Positions 1 to 8,080 of a stretch of 64,000 nt of DNA are shown one piece after another. The stretch is from Halorarius halobius (GTDB lineage: Archaea; Halobacteriota; Halobacteria; Halobacteriales; Haloarculaceae). The translations under genes and the position numbers were made by a program. Under the pieces are notes generated by a model that saw only the letters and a list, made by a program, of their open reading frames with translations, was not told the origin of the DNA and did no database searches. Location: positions 1,323,227 to 1,387,226 of the forward strand of contig NZ_CP101161.1 in NCBI RefSeq assembly GCF_024298865.1. The letters are read 5' to 3'. How positions within the stretch are numbered: position 1 is the first letter of the stretch; the number at the start of each line of letters is the position of its first letter.

Positions 1-1
1 C

Positions 2-1033
2 ACGGCCCAGACGCTGGCGACCGACCTGGTGCAAAACGAGGGCGTCGACGTGCTGTTCGGCTGTACGTCGTCGGCGTCGGCCACCCGCGTCGTCAAGACC
101 GTCGCGAAGCAGGCGGGGACGCCGACCATCATCGGGCCGGCGGCCTCGGCGAGCATCACCTCGGCGTCGGAGACCTGTGCGCCGAACGTGTTCCGCGCCA
201 ACGAGAACACCGCGATGGACGCCCGCTCGGGCGGTCAGTACGTCGCGGACAACACCGACGTCTCGTCGGTGTACCTGTTCGGTGCGGACTACTCGTTCGG
301 GAAGGCCGTCGTCAACAACTACCGGACTGTGCTGGAGGCGAACGGCATCGACATCGTCGGCGAGAAGTTCGTCCCGCAGGGGTACAGCGAGTGGGAGGGC
401 CTGCTCGAAAACGCCGAGAGCGCGGGCGCGGAGGGTATCGTCGCCGGCTTCACGGTGGCGACGCTCCCGCAACTGTTCACCACGTTCCTGAACGGCGACT
501 ACTCCTACCGCGTGTTCGGCGGCTTCGCCACCCAGATTACGACGGGCATCCTCGGGCAGACGCTCCAGAAGGTGCTCGGCAAGCCGCTCAGCGAGGAGAA
601 GTTGATGAACGCGAACCTGGGGCCGTTCACCACCCGCTACCACTGGAACCAGTACGACAACGAGATCAACAGCGCGTTCGTCGACAGCTACACCTCCGCC
701 CACGGCATCGTCCCCGACCTGTTCACCTCGGGGACGTTCACCGCCGCCTCGGCGCTCACGCAGGCCGTCGAGGCGTCCGGCTCCACGGAAGGTGCTGACA
801 TCGCCGCGGAGATGCGCGGGATGGTCGTCGCCGACACCCCGAAGGGCGAGGACGGCTACGAGTTCCAGTCGTACAACAACCAGGCGCGGTCGGCGATGAC
901 CATCGCCAACACCGTGCCCAACGACACCGACAGCTGGAACGCACCCATCAAGCCCAGCGACCCGGTCGCGACCATCGGGAAGGGGTCGACCACCATCCCG
1001 AAGGACAGCTCGGAGATGGGCTGTAACCTCTAA
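2..1033 (+). CDS. Branched-chain amino acid-type ABC transporter substrate-binding protein, 5'-truncated
   Basis: This is the C-terminal part of an extracellular solute-binding protein of the LivK/periplasmic-binding type I fold. The frame is open from base 2, so the true start and the signal peptide lie upstream of the window. The visible part reads like the family: an N-lobe segment GVDVLFGCTSSA, then alternating alpha/beta lobes ending in a Cys-containing tail near GCNL. The stop overlaps the start of the next gene (TAATG). It heads a livGFHM-like set, so it should deliver the ligand to that permease. The ligand (branched-chain amino acids, an amide or urea) cannot be told from sequence. 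Partial only because of the window edge. Confidence 0.88.
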   Translation, partial: TAQTLATDLVQNEGVDVLFGCTSSASATRVVKTVAKQAGTPTIIGPAASASITSASETCAPNVFRANENTAMDARSGGQYVADNTDVSSVYLFGADYSFGKAVVNNYRTVLEANGIDIVGEKFVPQGYSEWEGLLENAESAGAEGIVAGFTVATLPQLFTTFLNGDYSYRVFGGFATQITTGILGQTLQKVLGKPLSEEKLMNANLGPFTTRYHWNQYDNEINSAFVDSYTSAHGIVPDLFTSGTFTAASALTQAVEASGSTEGADIAAEMRGMVVADTPKGEDGYEFQSYNNQARSAMTIANTVPNDTDSWNAPIKPSDPVATIGKGSTTIPKDSSEMGCNL

Positions 1034-1833
1034 TGCTCGAGACGGCGGGCCTGACCAAGCGGTTCGGCGGCCTCACGGCCGTCGACGCGGTCGACTTCGC
1101 GCTCGCCGAGGACGAACTCTGCTCGCTCATCGGTCCCAACGGGGCCGGCAAGACCACGTTCTTCAACCTGCTGACGGGGGTGCTCTCCCCCACCGAGGGG
1201 GCGGTGTATCTCGACGGCGAGGAGGTGACGGGCCTCGACCCCCACGAGACCGCCCGCCGTGGACTCCACCGCTCCTACCAGGTGACGAACGTGTTCCCGA
1301 CGAGCACCGTCCTCGAGAACGTGCGGGTCGCCGCGCAGGCACACGGCGAGGACTCGATGAAGATGTGGCGCAACGTCGGCGCGTTCGACGCCTACTACGA
1401 GGAGGCTCACGCCATCCTCGACCGGGTGGGTCTCGCGGACCAGGCCGACCTCGTCGCGGAGAACCTCAGCCACGGCGAGAAGCGCCAACTGGAGGTCGCC
1501 ATCGCGCTGGCGGGCGACCCCGACGTCCTCCTGCTCGACGAGCCGAACGCCGGCGTCTCCTCGGAGAGCGTCGACGACATCATCGACCTCATCGAGGACG
1601 TCGCCTCGGACCACGCGGTGCTCCTCGTCGAGCACAACATGGACATCGTGATGAACGTCTCCGACCGCATCGTCGTGCTCAACCGCGGCGAGGTCATCGC
1701 GGACGGCACCCCTGACGAGGTGAGCGACGACCCCGCCGTGCAGGAGGCGTATCTGGGCGGCTACGAACCGGGCGACCTCACCGACGGGGAGGCAGACGGA
1801 AGCGAGCACGCGCCCGGGGAGGAGGTCGCATGA
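1033..1833 (+). CDS. livG: Branched-chain amino acid-type ABC transporter ATP-binding protein LivG
   Basis: One of two cytoplasmic ATPases powering the uptake system. A single 266-residue nucleotide-binding domain has Walker A GPNGAGKTT at residues 34-42, the signature LSHGE near 145-149, Walker B LLLLDEP near 165-171 and the switch His in VEHNMD. The signature is LSHGE rather than LSGGQ, a form common in LivG. The start ATG shares its A with the stop of the binding-protein gene. Its own stop overlaps livF by four bases (ATGA), so translation is probably coupled. The acidic C-terminal tail after about residue 245 is typical of halophiles and is not part of the fold. Confidence 0.93.
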   Translation: MLETAGLTKRFGGLTAVDAVDFALAEDELCSLIGPNGAGKTTFFNLLTGVLSPTEGAVYLDGEEVTGLDPHETARRGLHRSYQVTNVFPTSTVLENVRVAAQAHGEDSMKMWRNVGAFDAYYEEAHAILDRVGLADQADLVAENLSHGEKRQLEVAIALAGDPDVLLLDEPNAGVSSESVDDIIDLIEDVASDHAVLLVEHNMDIVMNVSDRIVVLNRGEVIADGTPDEVSDDPAVQEAYLGGYEPGDLTDGEADGSEHAPGEEVA

Positions 1834-2540
1834 CCGGCGAGACGCTTCTCGACGTCGAGGACGCCCACACGTACTACGGCGAGAGCCACATCCTCGAAGG
1901 CGTCTCGCTGTCCGTCGAGTCCGGCGAGGTGGTCGCGCTCATCGGCCGCAACGGCGTCGGCAAGACGACCACCCTGCGGACGGTGTTGCAGTTGACGCCG
2001 CCCGAGGAGGGGTCGGTCCGCTACCGCGGCGAGGAACTCGTGGGCCGTGACACCAACGAGGTGGCCCGCAAGGGAATCGGCTGGATTCCCGAGGAGCGAC
2101 GCGTGTTCACCCAGCTAACCGTCGAGGAGAACATCCGCATCGCGGTCCCGCCGGACCACGACGACACGCGCGGCGAGATAGAACGGATGTACGACACGTT
2201 TCCCGCTCTCGGGGAGCGGCCGAACGCGAAGGCCGGCACGCTGTCGGGCGGCCAACAGCAGATGCTCTCCATCGCGCGGGGGCTCGTCGGCGACAACGAC
2301 CTCCTGCTGATAGACGAACCCTCGGAGGGGCTGGCACCCCAGATCGTCGCCGACGTGGCACGGGCCGTCGACGCCGCGAGCGAGGACGCGACCGTCCTGC
2401 TCGTCGAGCAGAACCTCCCGCTGGCGATGGACCTCGCCGACCGCTTTTACCTTCTGGACAACGGGCAGGTCGTCACCGAGGGTGAGGCGACCAGCGGCGT
2501 GACCGAGGACGAGGAGATACGGAGGTATCTGTCGGCATGA
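1830..2540 (+). CDS. livF: Branched-chain amino acid-type ABC transporter ATP-binding protein LivF
   Basis: Second ATPase of the transporter, 236 residues, the usual LivF length. Walker A GRNGVGKTT lies at residues 39-47. The signature LSGGQQQ and Walker B LLLIDEPSEG follow, with the switch His region replaced by VEQN, as usual for LivF. It overlaps livG upstream and livH downstream by ATGA junctions, so the operon is compact. It is expected to pair with LivG as a heterodimer under the LivH/LivM membrane pair. Function follows from family and operon; the substrate is not determined. Confidence 0.93.
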   Translation: MTGETLLDVEDAHTYYGESHILEGVSLSVESGEVVALIGRNGVGKTTTLRTVLQLTPPEEGSVRYRGEELVGRDTNEVARKGIGWIPEERRVFTQLTVEENIRIAVPPDHDDTRGEIERMYDTFPALGERPNAKAGTLSGGQQQMLSIARGLVGDNDLLLIDEPSEGLAPQIVADVARAVDAASEDATVLLVEQNLPLAMDLADRFYLLDNGQVVTEGEATSGVTEDEEIRRYLSA

Positions 2541-3805
2541 ACTCGCTCGCCGCACCTCCGCTCGTGAGCTTCCTCGACGCCCTGGTACAGTTCCTCGGCC
2601 CCTCGACGCTGACCGAGGTGATAGTCAACGGGCTGGCGAAGGCGGCCATCTTCGTGATGATAGCCGGCGGCCTGACGCTCATCTTCGGGCTGATGGGCGT
2701 GCTCAACTTCGCGCACGGCTCGCTGACGATGTTCGGCGCGTACGCCGGCGGCCTCCTGCTCGTGCTCGCGGTGTCGGAAGCGACCGGGCCCGTCGCGCGG
2801 GTGGCGTACTTCTTCGTCGCCGTCGTCGTCGTGTTCGGCCTGCTGGCCGCGCTCGGTGGCGTCGTCGAGGTGGGGCTCATCCGCCCGCTGTACGACCGCC
2901 CGCCCATCTACCAGATACTGCTGACGTTCGGGCTGACGCTCGTGCTCGACGAACTCGCGCGCATCACGGTCGGCTTCTACGACATCCAGCCCATCTCCGA
3001 CTGGCAGGCGGCGCTGGGCACCAAACCCGCGTTCCTGTCGTCGTCGTTCGACCTCGCGGCCATCTCGGTAGGGGGGCTGTCGGTCCTGCAACTGTTCGGC
3101 GGCGGCCTGCTGGCGGCGGTCGTCGCCGGGACGTTCGCTCGGAGCGACGCCCTCGAGCGCCTGCGCGACGGCGCCCGCGAGAACGTCCGCCGGCTCACCC
3201 CCGGGGGAGCCGACTCGGCCGTCGACCCGCTGACCCTCGCCACTGCGGGCGCGGCCGTTGCCGCGTTCCTCGTCGGCGTCGCCGGCCTCGCGCTGGCGGA
3301 CCTCTCGGAGGTGACGGTCAACGGGCTGGCGCTGTTCCAAATCGCGTTCGGCGTCGCCACCGTCGCCGTCGTCTGGGGCTTCCTCACCCGGACCCGCTAC
3401 GGCCTCGTCGTCCGGGCGGGGAGCGAGGACTCCGAGATGACGGAGGCGCTCGGCATCGACGTGCGCCGGGTGTTCACCACCGTGTTCGCGCTCGGCGCGG
3501 GCATCGCCGGCGTCGCCGGCCTGTTGCTCGCCTGGGACCCGACGTGGGGCGCGTCGGTGCCGCTGGCCGCCGAGACGCTGTTGCCCGCGTTCGTGGTCGT
3601 CATCATCGGCGGCCTGGGTACGTTCCGCGGGACGGTGTACGCCGCCCTGCTCGTCGGCCTGGTGGACGCGACGATGACGTGGTGGTTCGTCAACGTCGTC
3701 GACTTCTCCGGCCTGCCGCAGATGACGGTGTTTCTCATCCTCGTGCTCGTGCTCGTGGTGAAACCGCAGGGACTGTTCGGCGTCGCGGAGGTGGGGGGCC
3801 ATTAG
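2537..3805 (+). CDS. livH: Branched-chain amino acid-type ABC transporter permease LivH
   Basis: Integral membrane subunit of the BPD_transp_2 family. The N-terminal half has the typical LTLIFGLMGVLNFAHGSL segment. The C-terminal half has the LGIDVRRVF coupling region and IIGGLGTFRG, the cytoplasmic contact with the ATPases. At 422 residues it is roughly 100 longer than ordinary LivH. The extra length lies in the middle (about residues 155-285), with a charged loop (SDALERLRDGARENVRR) and an additional hydrophobic stretch. The start overlaps livF by ATGA. A strong Shine-Dalgarno sequence for the next gene is embedded in its last codons. Confidence 0.92.
   Translation: MNSLAAPPLVSFLDALVQFLGPSTLTEVIVNGLAKAAIFVMIAGGLTLIFGLMGVLNFAHGSLTMFGAYAGGLLLVLAVSEATGPVARVAYFFVAVVVVFGLLAALGGVVEVGLIRPLYDRPPIYQILLTFGLTLVLDELARITVGFYDIQPISDWQAALGTKPAFLSSSFDLAAISVGGLSVLQLFGGGLLAAVVAGTFARSDALERLRDGARENVRRLTPGGADSAVDPLTLATAGAAVAAFLVGVAGLALADLSEVTVNGLALFQIAFGVATVAVVWGFLTRTRYGLVVRAGSEDSEMTEALGIDVRRVFTTVFALGAGIAGVAGLLLAWDPTWGASVPLAAETLLPAFVVVIIGGLGTFRGTVYAALLVGLVDATMTWWFVNVVDFSGLPQMTVFLILVLVLVVKPQGLFGVAEVGGH
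3787..3793 (+). promoter_or_regulatory. Shine-Dalgarno site for livM inside livH
   Basis: GGAGGTG matches seven consecutive bases complementary to the haloarchaeal 16S rRNA 3' end. It sits seven bases before the ATT at 3801. The first GTG in the livM frame is about 100 bases further on. This site is the main reason for placing the livM start at 3801. It implies that livM translation is coupled to livH. Confidence 0.6.
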
Positions 3806-5132
3806 CACCGACACCGCGACCGGCACGGAGGCCGGTACGAGCGGGGCGACGGCCTGGCCCGTCCGCTACCTGCGGGACCACGTCGTCCACATCGGGGTCG
3901 TCGTGTTCCTGGTCGCGTACCCCGGCCTGTACCACGTCCTGACGAACTCCGCGGTGGCGGCCGAGGCGACGATGTTCCTGCCGCGCGTGGAGACGATGGT
4001 CGCCGTGTTCTACTTCGGGCTGTTCGCCGCCAGTTTCGACTTCATCTCCGGCTACACGGGGTATCTCTCCTTCGGCCACGCCGTGTTCTACGGCGCCGGC
4101 GCGTACCTCGTGGTGCTGGCCGCGAACGGCAAACTCGCCGTTACGGTGCCGTTCACCGGCATCCGCCTGCTCGCGTACGACACGCAGTTCATGGTGCTGG
4201 TCGTCCTGGCGGGACTGCTGGCGCTCGTGCTCGCGGTGCTTATCGGCCTGGTCTCGTTCCGGCTGACGGGCGTCTACTTCGCGATGATAACGCTCGGGTT
4301 CGCGCAGGTCGTCTACGTGTTCGTCCGCGACTGGTCGTTCGTCTCGGAGTCGCCCGCGGACGGCGCGGCCGTCGTCGGTCCGGAGGGGGCGACTCCGCCC
4401 GCCTTCGACGTGGGCGTCCCGTTCGTCGACTCGCTGAACCTCGCTATCGGCCAACTGGCCGGGGAGAGCGTCGAGGGGCTGTTCGGGACCCTCTCCTTCT
4501 CGACGGCGGAGGTCTCCTACTACATGATCGGACTGGTCGTGCTGGTCTCGTATCTGCTGATGCAACGGGTCATCCACTCGCCGTTCGGTCGCGTGATGAT
4601 AGCCATCCGCGAGAACGAGGAACGGGCCCGCGCGGTCGGCTACGACACGTTCCGCTACAAACTGGCGGCGTTCGCGGTCAGCGGCTTCTTCGCGGGCGTG
4701 GCGGGCGCGCTGTTCGCCGGCTTCCGCCGGTCGGTCGCGCCCGACAACTCGCTGTACTTCCTCGTCTCCGGCGACGCCCTGCTCGCCTCCATCATCGGCG
4801 GGTTCGGGACGCTGGCCGGCCCCATCTTCGGCCGGCTGTTCGACGAGTCGGTCCGCGAGTTCCTTTCGAAGGAGGGCTCCGGCGGCGGTCTCCTGCCGTT
4901 CCTGCGCGAACAGCTATCGCAGTCGGCGCTGACGACGGAGCTGTTCAACGGCCTCACGGTCCAGGAGGCCATCGAGACGTTCCTGAACGGCCACGCCAGC
5001 CTCTATCTCGGTCTGCTGTTCGTGCTGTTCGTGCTGTTCGTCCCGAACGGCCTGCTCGGGACGCTCCGCGACCGGCTCGGCGGCACCGTCGCGAAGCAGG
5101 TGTCCGAACGACTGGCCCGACTCCGCCGCTGA
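3801..5132 (+). CDS. livM: Branched-chain amino acid-type ABC transporter permease LivM
   Basis: Second membrane subunit of the transporter, with the LivM hallmarks FDFISGYTGYLSFGHAVFYG in the first half and GAFAA-type coupling sequence IREN-EERARAVGYD in the second. The first ATG/GTG/TTG in frame is GTG 3903, but starting there cuts the first membrane helix in half. The frame stays open and codes a plausible N-terminus (ISTDTATGTEAG, then a helix) back to an ATT at 3801. That ATT overlaps the livH stop as ATTAG and follows GGAGGTG at ideal spacing. I place the start there (443 residues). GTG 3903 (409 residues) is the conservative alternative. Confidence 0.88.
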   Translation: MSTDTATGTEAGTSGATAWPVRYLRDHVVHIGVVVFLVAYPGLYHVLTNSAVAAEATMFLPRVETMVAVFYFGLFAASFDFISGYTGYLSFGHAVFYGAGAYLVVLAANGKLAVTVPFTGIRLLAYDTQFMVLVVLAGLLALVLAVLIGLVSFRLTGVYFAMITLGFAQVVYVFVRDWSFVSESPADGAAVVGPEGATPPAFDVGVPFVDSLNLAIGQLAGESVEGLFGTLSFSTAEVSYYMIGLVVLVSYLLMQRVIHSPFGRVMIAIRENEERARAVGYDTFRYKLAAFAVSGFFAGVAGALFAGFRRSVAPDNSLYFLVSGDALLASIIGGFGTLAGPIFGRLFDESVREFLSKEGSGGGLLPFLREQLSQSALTTELFNGLTVQEAIETFLNGHASLYLGLLFVLFVLFVPNGLLGTLRDRLGGTVAKQVSERLARLRR

Positions 5133-5180
5133 CACCCGCGAACCGACGCTTTTCTTGTCGTGCAAGTGTTGCCGGTCGGT

Positions 5181-6683
5181 ATGGCGACACAGGACTCGGT
5201 CCCCGACGCCTACGACGACTTGCTGGAACGCTACGAGCGCGCGACGTACATCGCCGACGCGGGGCAGGTGCTCTCGTGGGACCAGGAGGTCATGATGCCC
5301 GAGGGCGGGACGCCCGCCCGCTCGAAACAGAAGTCCGCGCTGTCGGGCGCGAAACACGACGTCCTCACGAGCGACGAGTTTGCCGACTCGCTGGAGGCCA
5401 GCGAGGCCGCGGACCTCCCCCAGCCGGAGCGGAGCGTCGTCCGAGAGATTCGCCGCGAGTACGACCGCGCCGCGAAGGTGCCCAAATCGCTCGTCGAGCG
5501 CATCTCCGAGGAGACGTCGAACGCCCTCCCCGTCTGGAAGCAAGCCCGCGAGGAGAGCGACTGGTCGCAGTTCGCACCGCAGGTCGAGACCCTGCTCGAG
5601 TTGAAACGGGAGTACGCCGAGCACATCGACCCCGACGCCGACAGCTACGAGGTCCTCTTTGCCGACTACGAGCCGTGGCTCGACCTCTCGGTGGCGGAGG
5701 ACATCCTCGAACAACTGCGCGAGGAACTCGTCCCCCTCATCGCCGAGTTGAAGGACGCCGACGCGGACCTCGCGTCGCCGTTCGAGGGGGGAACCTACCC
5801 CGAGGACGACCAGATGGCGCTGTCGCGGGACACCCTGGAGTACCTCCAGTACCCGTTCGACCGCGGCCGCATCGACACCGCCCCGCACCCGTTCTCGACG
5901 GGGACGCAGTTCGACGCCCGCGTCACCACCCGGTTCGACGAGTCCGACCCCGTCTCCTCCATCGGCTCGGTCATCCACGAGTTCGGCCACGCCACGTACA
6001 CGCTCGGCCTGCCCCAGGAGCAGTACGGCACGCCGCTGGGTCAGCATCGCGGGCTGTCGGTCCACGAGTCGCAGTCGCGGCTCTGGGAGAACCACGTCGG
6101 CCGCTCGCGGGGGTTCTGGGAGGGGTACGCGCCGATGGTCAACGACCAGTTCGGCACCGACGTCTCGCCGCAGGAGGGGTACGAGGCGGCGAACCAGATC
6201 TACCCGGAGAACCTCATCCGCGTCGAGGCCGACGAACTCACCTACCACATGCACATCATCCTCCGGTTCGAGATCGAGCGCGCCCTGCTGGCGGGCGAGT
6301 TGGACGTCGAGGAGGTGCCCGCCGTCTGGAACGACAAGATGGAGGAGTACCTCGGCGTTCGCCCCGATAGCGACGCGAACGGCTGTCTCCAGGACATCCA
6401 CTGGTCGCACGGCTCGTTCGGCTACTTCCCCACCTACTCGCTCGGGAGCGTGATGGCCGCACAGCTGTTCGACGCGGCCGAAGACGACATCCCCGAGCTG
6501 GACGACAAGCTCCGGGCCGGCGAGTTCGACGCGCTCCACGACTGGCTCACCGAGAACGTCCACAGCCACGGCCAGCGCTACGAGACGAACCGGCTCGTGA
6601 AGGAGGCCACCGGCTCCGAGTTCACCGCCGACGCGTTCGTCGAGTACGCGAACGAGAAGTTCGGCGACCTCTACGGGCTGTAA
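5181..6683 (+). CDS. M32 family carboxypeptidase (Taq type)
   Basis: Cytoplasmic zinc metallo-carboxypeptidase that removes C-terminal residues from peptides; 500 residues, the normal family size. The zinc motif HEFGH is at residues 266-270. The conserved HESQSRLWENHVGRS segment, which supplies the third (Glu) ligand, follows near 293-307. The C-terminal HWSHGSFGYFPTYSLG block is also typical of M32. ATG 5181 is preferred over an earlier in-frame GTG at 5160 because homologous sequence begins at MATQDS and a T-rich box lies about 30 bases upstream. It stands alone, 48 bases after livM. Confidence 0.93.
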   Translation: MATQDSVPDAYDDLLERYERATYIADAGQVLSWDQEVMMPEGGTPARSKQKSALSGAKHDVLTSDEFADSLEASEAADLPQPERSVVREIRREYDRAAKVPKSLVERISEETSNALPVWKQAREESDWSQFAPQVETLLELKREYAEHIDPDADSYEVLFADYEPWLDLSVAEDILEQLREELVPLIAELKDADADLASPFEGGTYPEDDQMALSRDTLEYLQYPFDRGRIDTAPHPFSTGTQFDARVTTRFDESDPVSSIGSVIHEFGHATYTLGLPQEQYGTPLGQHRGLSVHESQSRLWENHVGRSRGFWEGYAPMVNDQFGTDVSPQEGYEAANQIYPENLIRVEADELTYHMHIILRFEIERALLAGELDVEEVPAVWNDKMEEYLGVRPDSDANGCLQDIHWSHGSFGYFPTYSLGSVMAAQLFDAAEDDIPELDDKLRAGEFDALHDWLTENVHSHGQRYETNRLVKEATGSEFTADAFVEYANEKFGDLYGL

Positions 6684-6803
6684 CCGGCCCGCGGTCCCGT
6701 TCTCGCGTCGCTGTCTCGATGCTTCGACCAGCCGCGCGGACGACCTCGGCCGGCAAGTGTTGCCTCGCCGTGTGCCCCTGACCCATGTGTCCGCTTACCA
6801 CAG

Positions 6804-6810
6804 ATTTATG
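6804..6810 (+). promoter_or_regulatory. TATA box for the zinc-finger microprotein gene
   Basis: ATTTATG, ending 26 bases before the ATG at 6837. This spacing fits a leaderless haloarchaeal transcript and supports the short gene downstream. Confidence 0.6.
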
Positions 6811-6836
6811 GCCGGTGCTGGCGAAGGCAACCGTGT

Positions 6837-7004
6837 ATGGCGACCGCGAACGACGACATCTTCGACGAGTTCCTCACCGACCGTGGCCACGAGACCGAGA
6901 CGGCGACGTGGGAGCAGGACTACAACAAGAAGCGATGTCCTGACTGCGGGGGACTCCACGAGACGTCCGCGGTAGAGTGTTCCGTCTGCGGCTGGGCACC
7001 GTAG
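6837..7004 (+). CDS. Small zinc-finger protein (resembles HVO_0416 family)
   Basis: A 55-residue acidic protein ending in a rubredoxin-like pair of CxxC motifs, CPDCGG and CSVCGW, separated by about 10 residues. It should bind one zinc ion. The N-terminal half (DDIFDEFLTDRGHETE) is acidic and probably helical. The sequence resembles the haloarchaeal HVO_0416 type of micro zinc-finger proteins; this is from memory and not checked by a search. A TATA box at 6804-6810 at leaderless spacing supports it as a real gene. The function of such proteins is mostly unknown; roles in regulation or surface and biofilm behaviour have been proposed for relatives. Confidence 0.8.
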   Translation: MATANDDIFDEFLTDRGHETETATWEQDYNKKRCPDCGGLHETSAVECSVCGWAP

Positions 7005-7043
7005 ACCCGCCCTCCTTCGGTTCGCCGACCGGCCAGCGGCCGC

Positions 7044-7976
7044 TCAGGCGGGCGCGCCGCCCGTCGAGGCGACCACGAGCGCGACGCCGACGACGATGAG
7101 CGCCGCGCCCGCGACGACGCCCCGGGTCACCGCCTCCACGTCCTCCAGCAGGACGGCCGCGAACCCCGCGGTGAACAGCGGCGCCGTCGCCGCCAGCGGG
7201 TCGACGACGGCCACCTTCCCGGCGGGGTGGGCGAACGCGGCGAACAGCGACAGCAGCGCGACCGCGGTGAGGGTGCCGCTGGCCGCGAAGTAGCCGAACG
7301 TCCGTCGGGGTGCGTCGAGTACGTCACGGCCCCGCGTCGCGGCGACGAACGCCGCCAGCCCCACCAAGGCGGCCGTCTCGTTGAGCGCGACGGCCTCCAG
7401 CGCCCCGGTAGGCGTCGCCTGGAGGCCGAACCGCCGGAGGACGTTCCCGACGGCGAACGCGCCGGCCGCCGCGACCGGGTACAGCAGGTCGCGCGGCTCC
7501 CACCCCGAGATGTCGCCGCCCCGCGCCGTCGCCAAGACGAGCAGGCCGGCGGCGATGCCGACGACGCCGACGCCCGTCGTGAGCGTCACCCGTTCGCCGA
7601 GGAAGCCGACCGCCAGTGCCGTCGCGAACAGCGGCCGCGTCGAGATGGCCGCGCTATTGACCGCGGCGCCGACCCGCTCGACGCCGATGAACACGGCGAT
7701 GCGGCCCAGCGAGGTGCCGACGAGGCCGGCGACGGCGAACAGCGCGAGTGTCGCCGGCGTCAGCCCAGCGAACACGTCCGTCCCCCGGAGCGCGAGCAAC
7801 ACCGCCCAGTAGAGCGCGCTGTCGACGACCACGACGGTCAGCGACGCCTGGAGCGGGTTGCCGCCGCCGCTCATCCCCCGCTTGGAGAACACCGGCGACA
7901 GTCCCCACAGCACCGCGGGCACCAGCGCCAGCAGGTACACCTCCGGCGGCGCCGCGAACAGGTCGGCGAGGTTCAC
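7044..7976 (-). CDS. EamA/DMT-superfamily transporter
   Basis: A 310-residue membrane protein with about ten hydrophobic helices in two similar halves, the layout of drug/metabolite exporters of the EamA family. The first repeat opens with ALVPAVLWGLSPVFSKRGMS, the typical entry helix. The substrate is unknown. It starts at GTG, just upstream of the divergent UvrD-like helicase gene. Confidence 0.85.
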   Translation of the reverse strand: MNLADLFAAPPEVYLLALVPAVLWGLSPVFSKRGMSGGGNPLQASLTVVVVDSALYWAVLLALRGTDVFAGLTPATLALFAVAGLVGTSLGRIAVFIGVERVGAAVNSAAISTRPLFATALAVGFLGERVTLTTGVGVVGIAAGLLVLATARGGDISGWEPRDLLYPVAAAGAFAVGNVLRRFGLQATPTGALEAVALNETAALVGLAAFVAATRGRDVLDAPRRTFGYFAASGTLTAVALLSLFAAFAHPAGKVAVVDPLAATAPLFTAGFAAVLLEDVEAVTRGVVAGAALIVVGVALVVASTGGAPA

Positions 7977-8050
7977 GGCCCGACCGACGGCCGTCGGCGC
8001 GATAAAGCCGGGCGGTTCCGGCGACCGGCTCGTTCGACCGAAGCACGCCG

Positions 8051-8056
8051 CTTATG
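8051..8056 (+). promoter_or_regulatory. TATA-like box of the helicase gene
   Basis: CTTATG ends 24 bases before ATG 8081, the usual position for a leaderless transcript. It also falls inside the longer upstream frame, which argues that 8081 and not 8054 is the start. Confidence 0.45.
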
Positions 8057-8080
8057 GTCGTCAGGCCACACTCTAGGGCC

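Noticed and set aside
2447-3826. Long minus-strand open frame opposite livH
   Set aside because: It mirrors conserved livH/livF codons; composition is rich in Arg, Asp and His with no domain, as expected for a GC-rich antisense frame.
6757-6975. A 72-codon plus-strand frame near 6757
   Set aside because: It is Arg/Thr-rich and overlaps the better-supported zinc-finger gene at 6837 in another frame, which has a TATA box and cysteine pairs.
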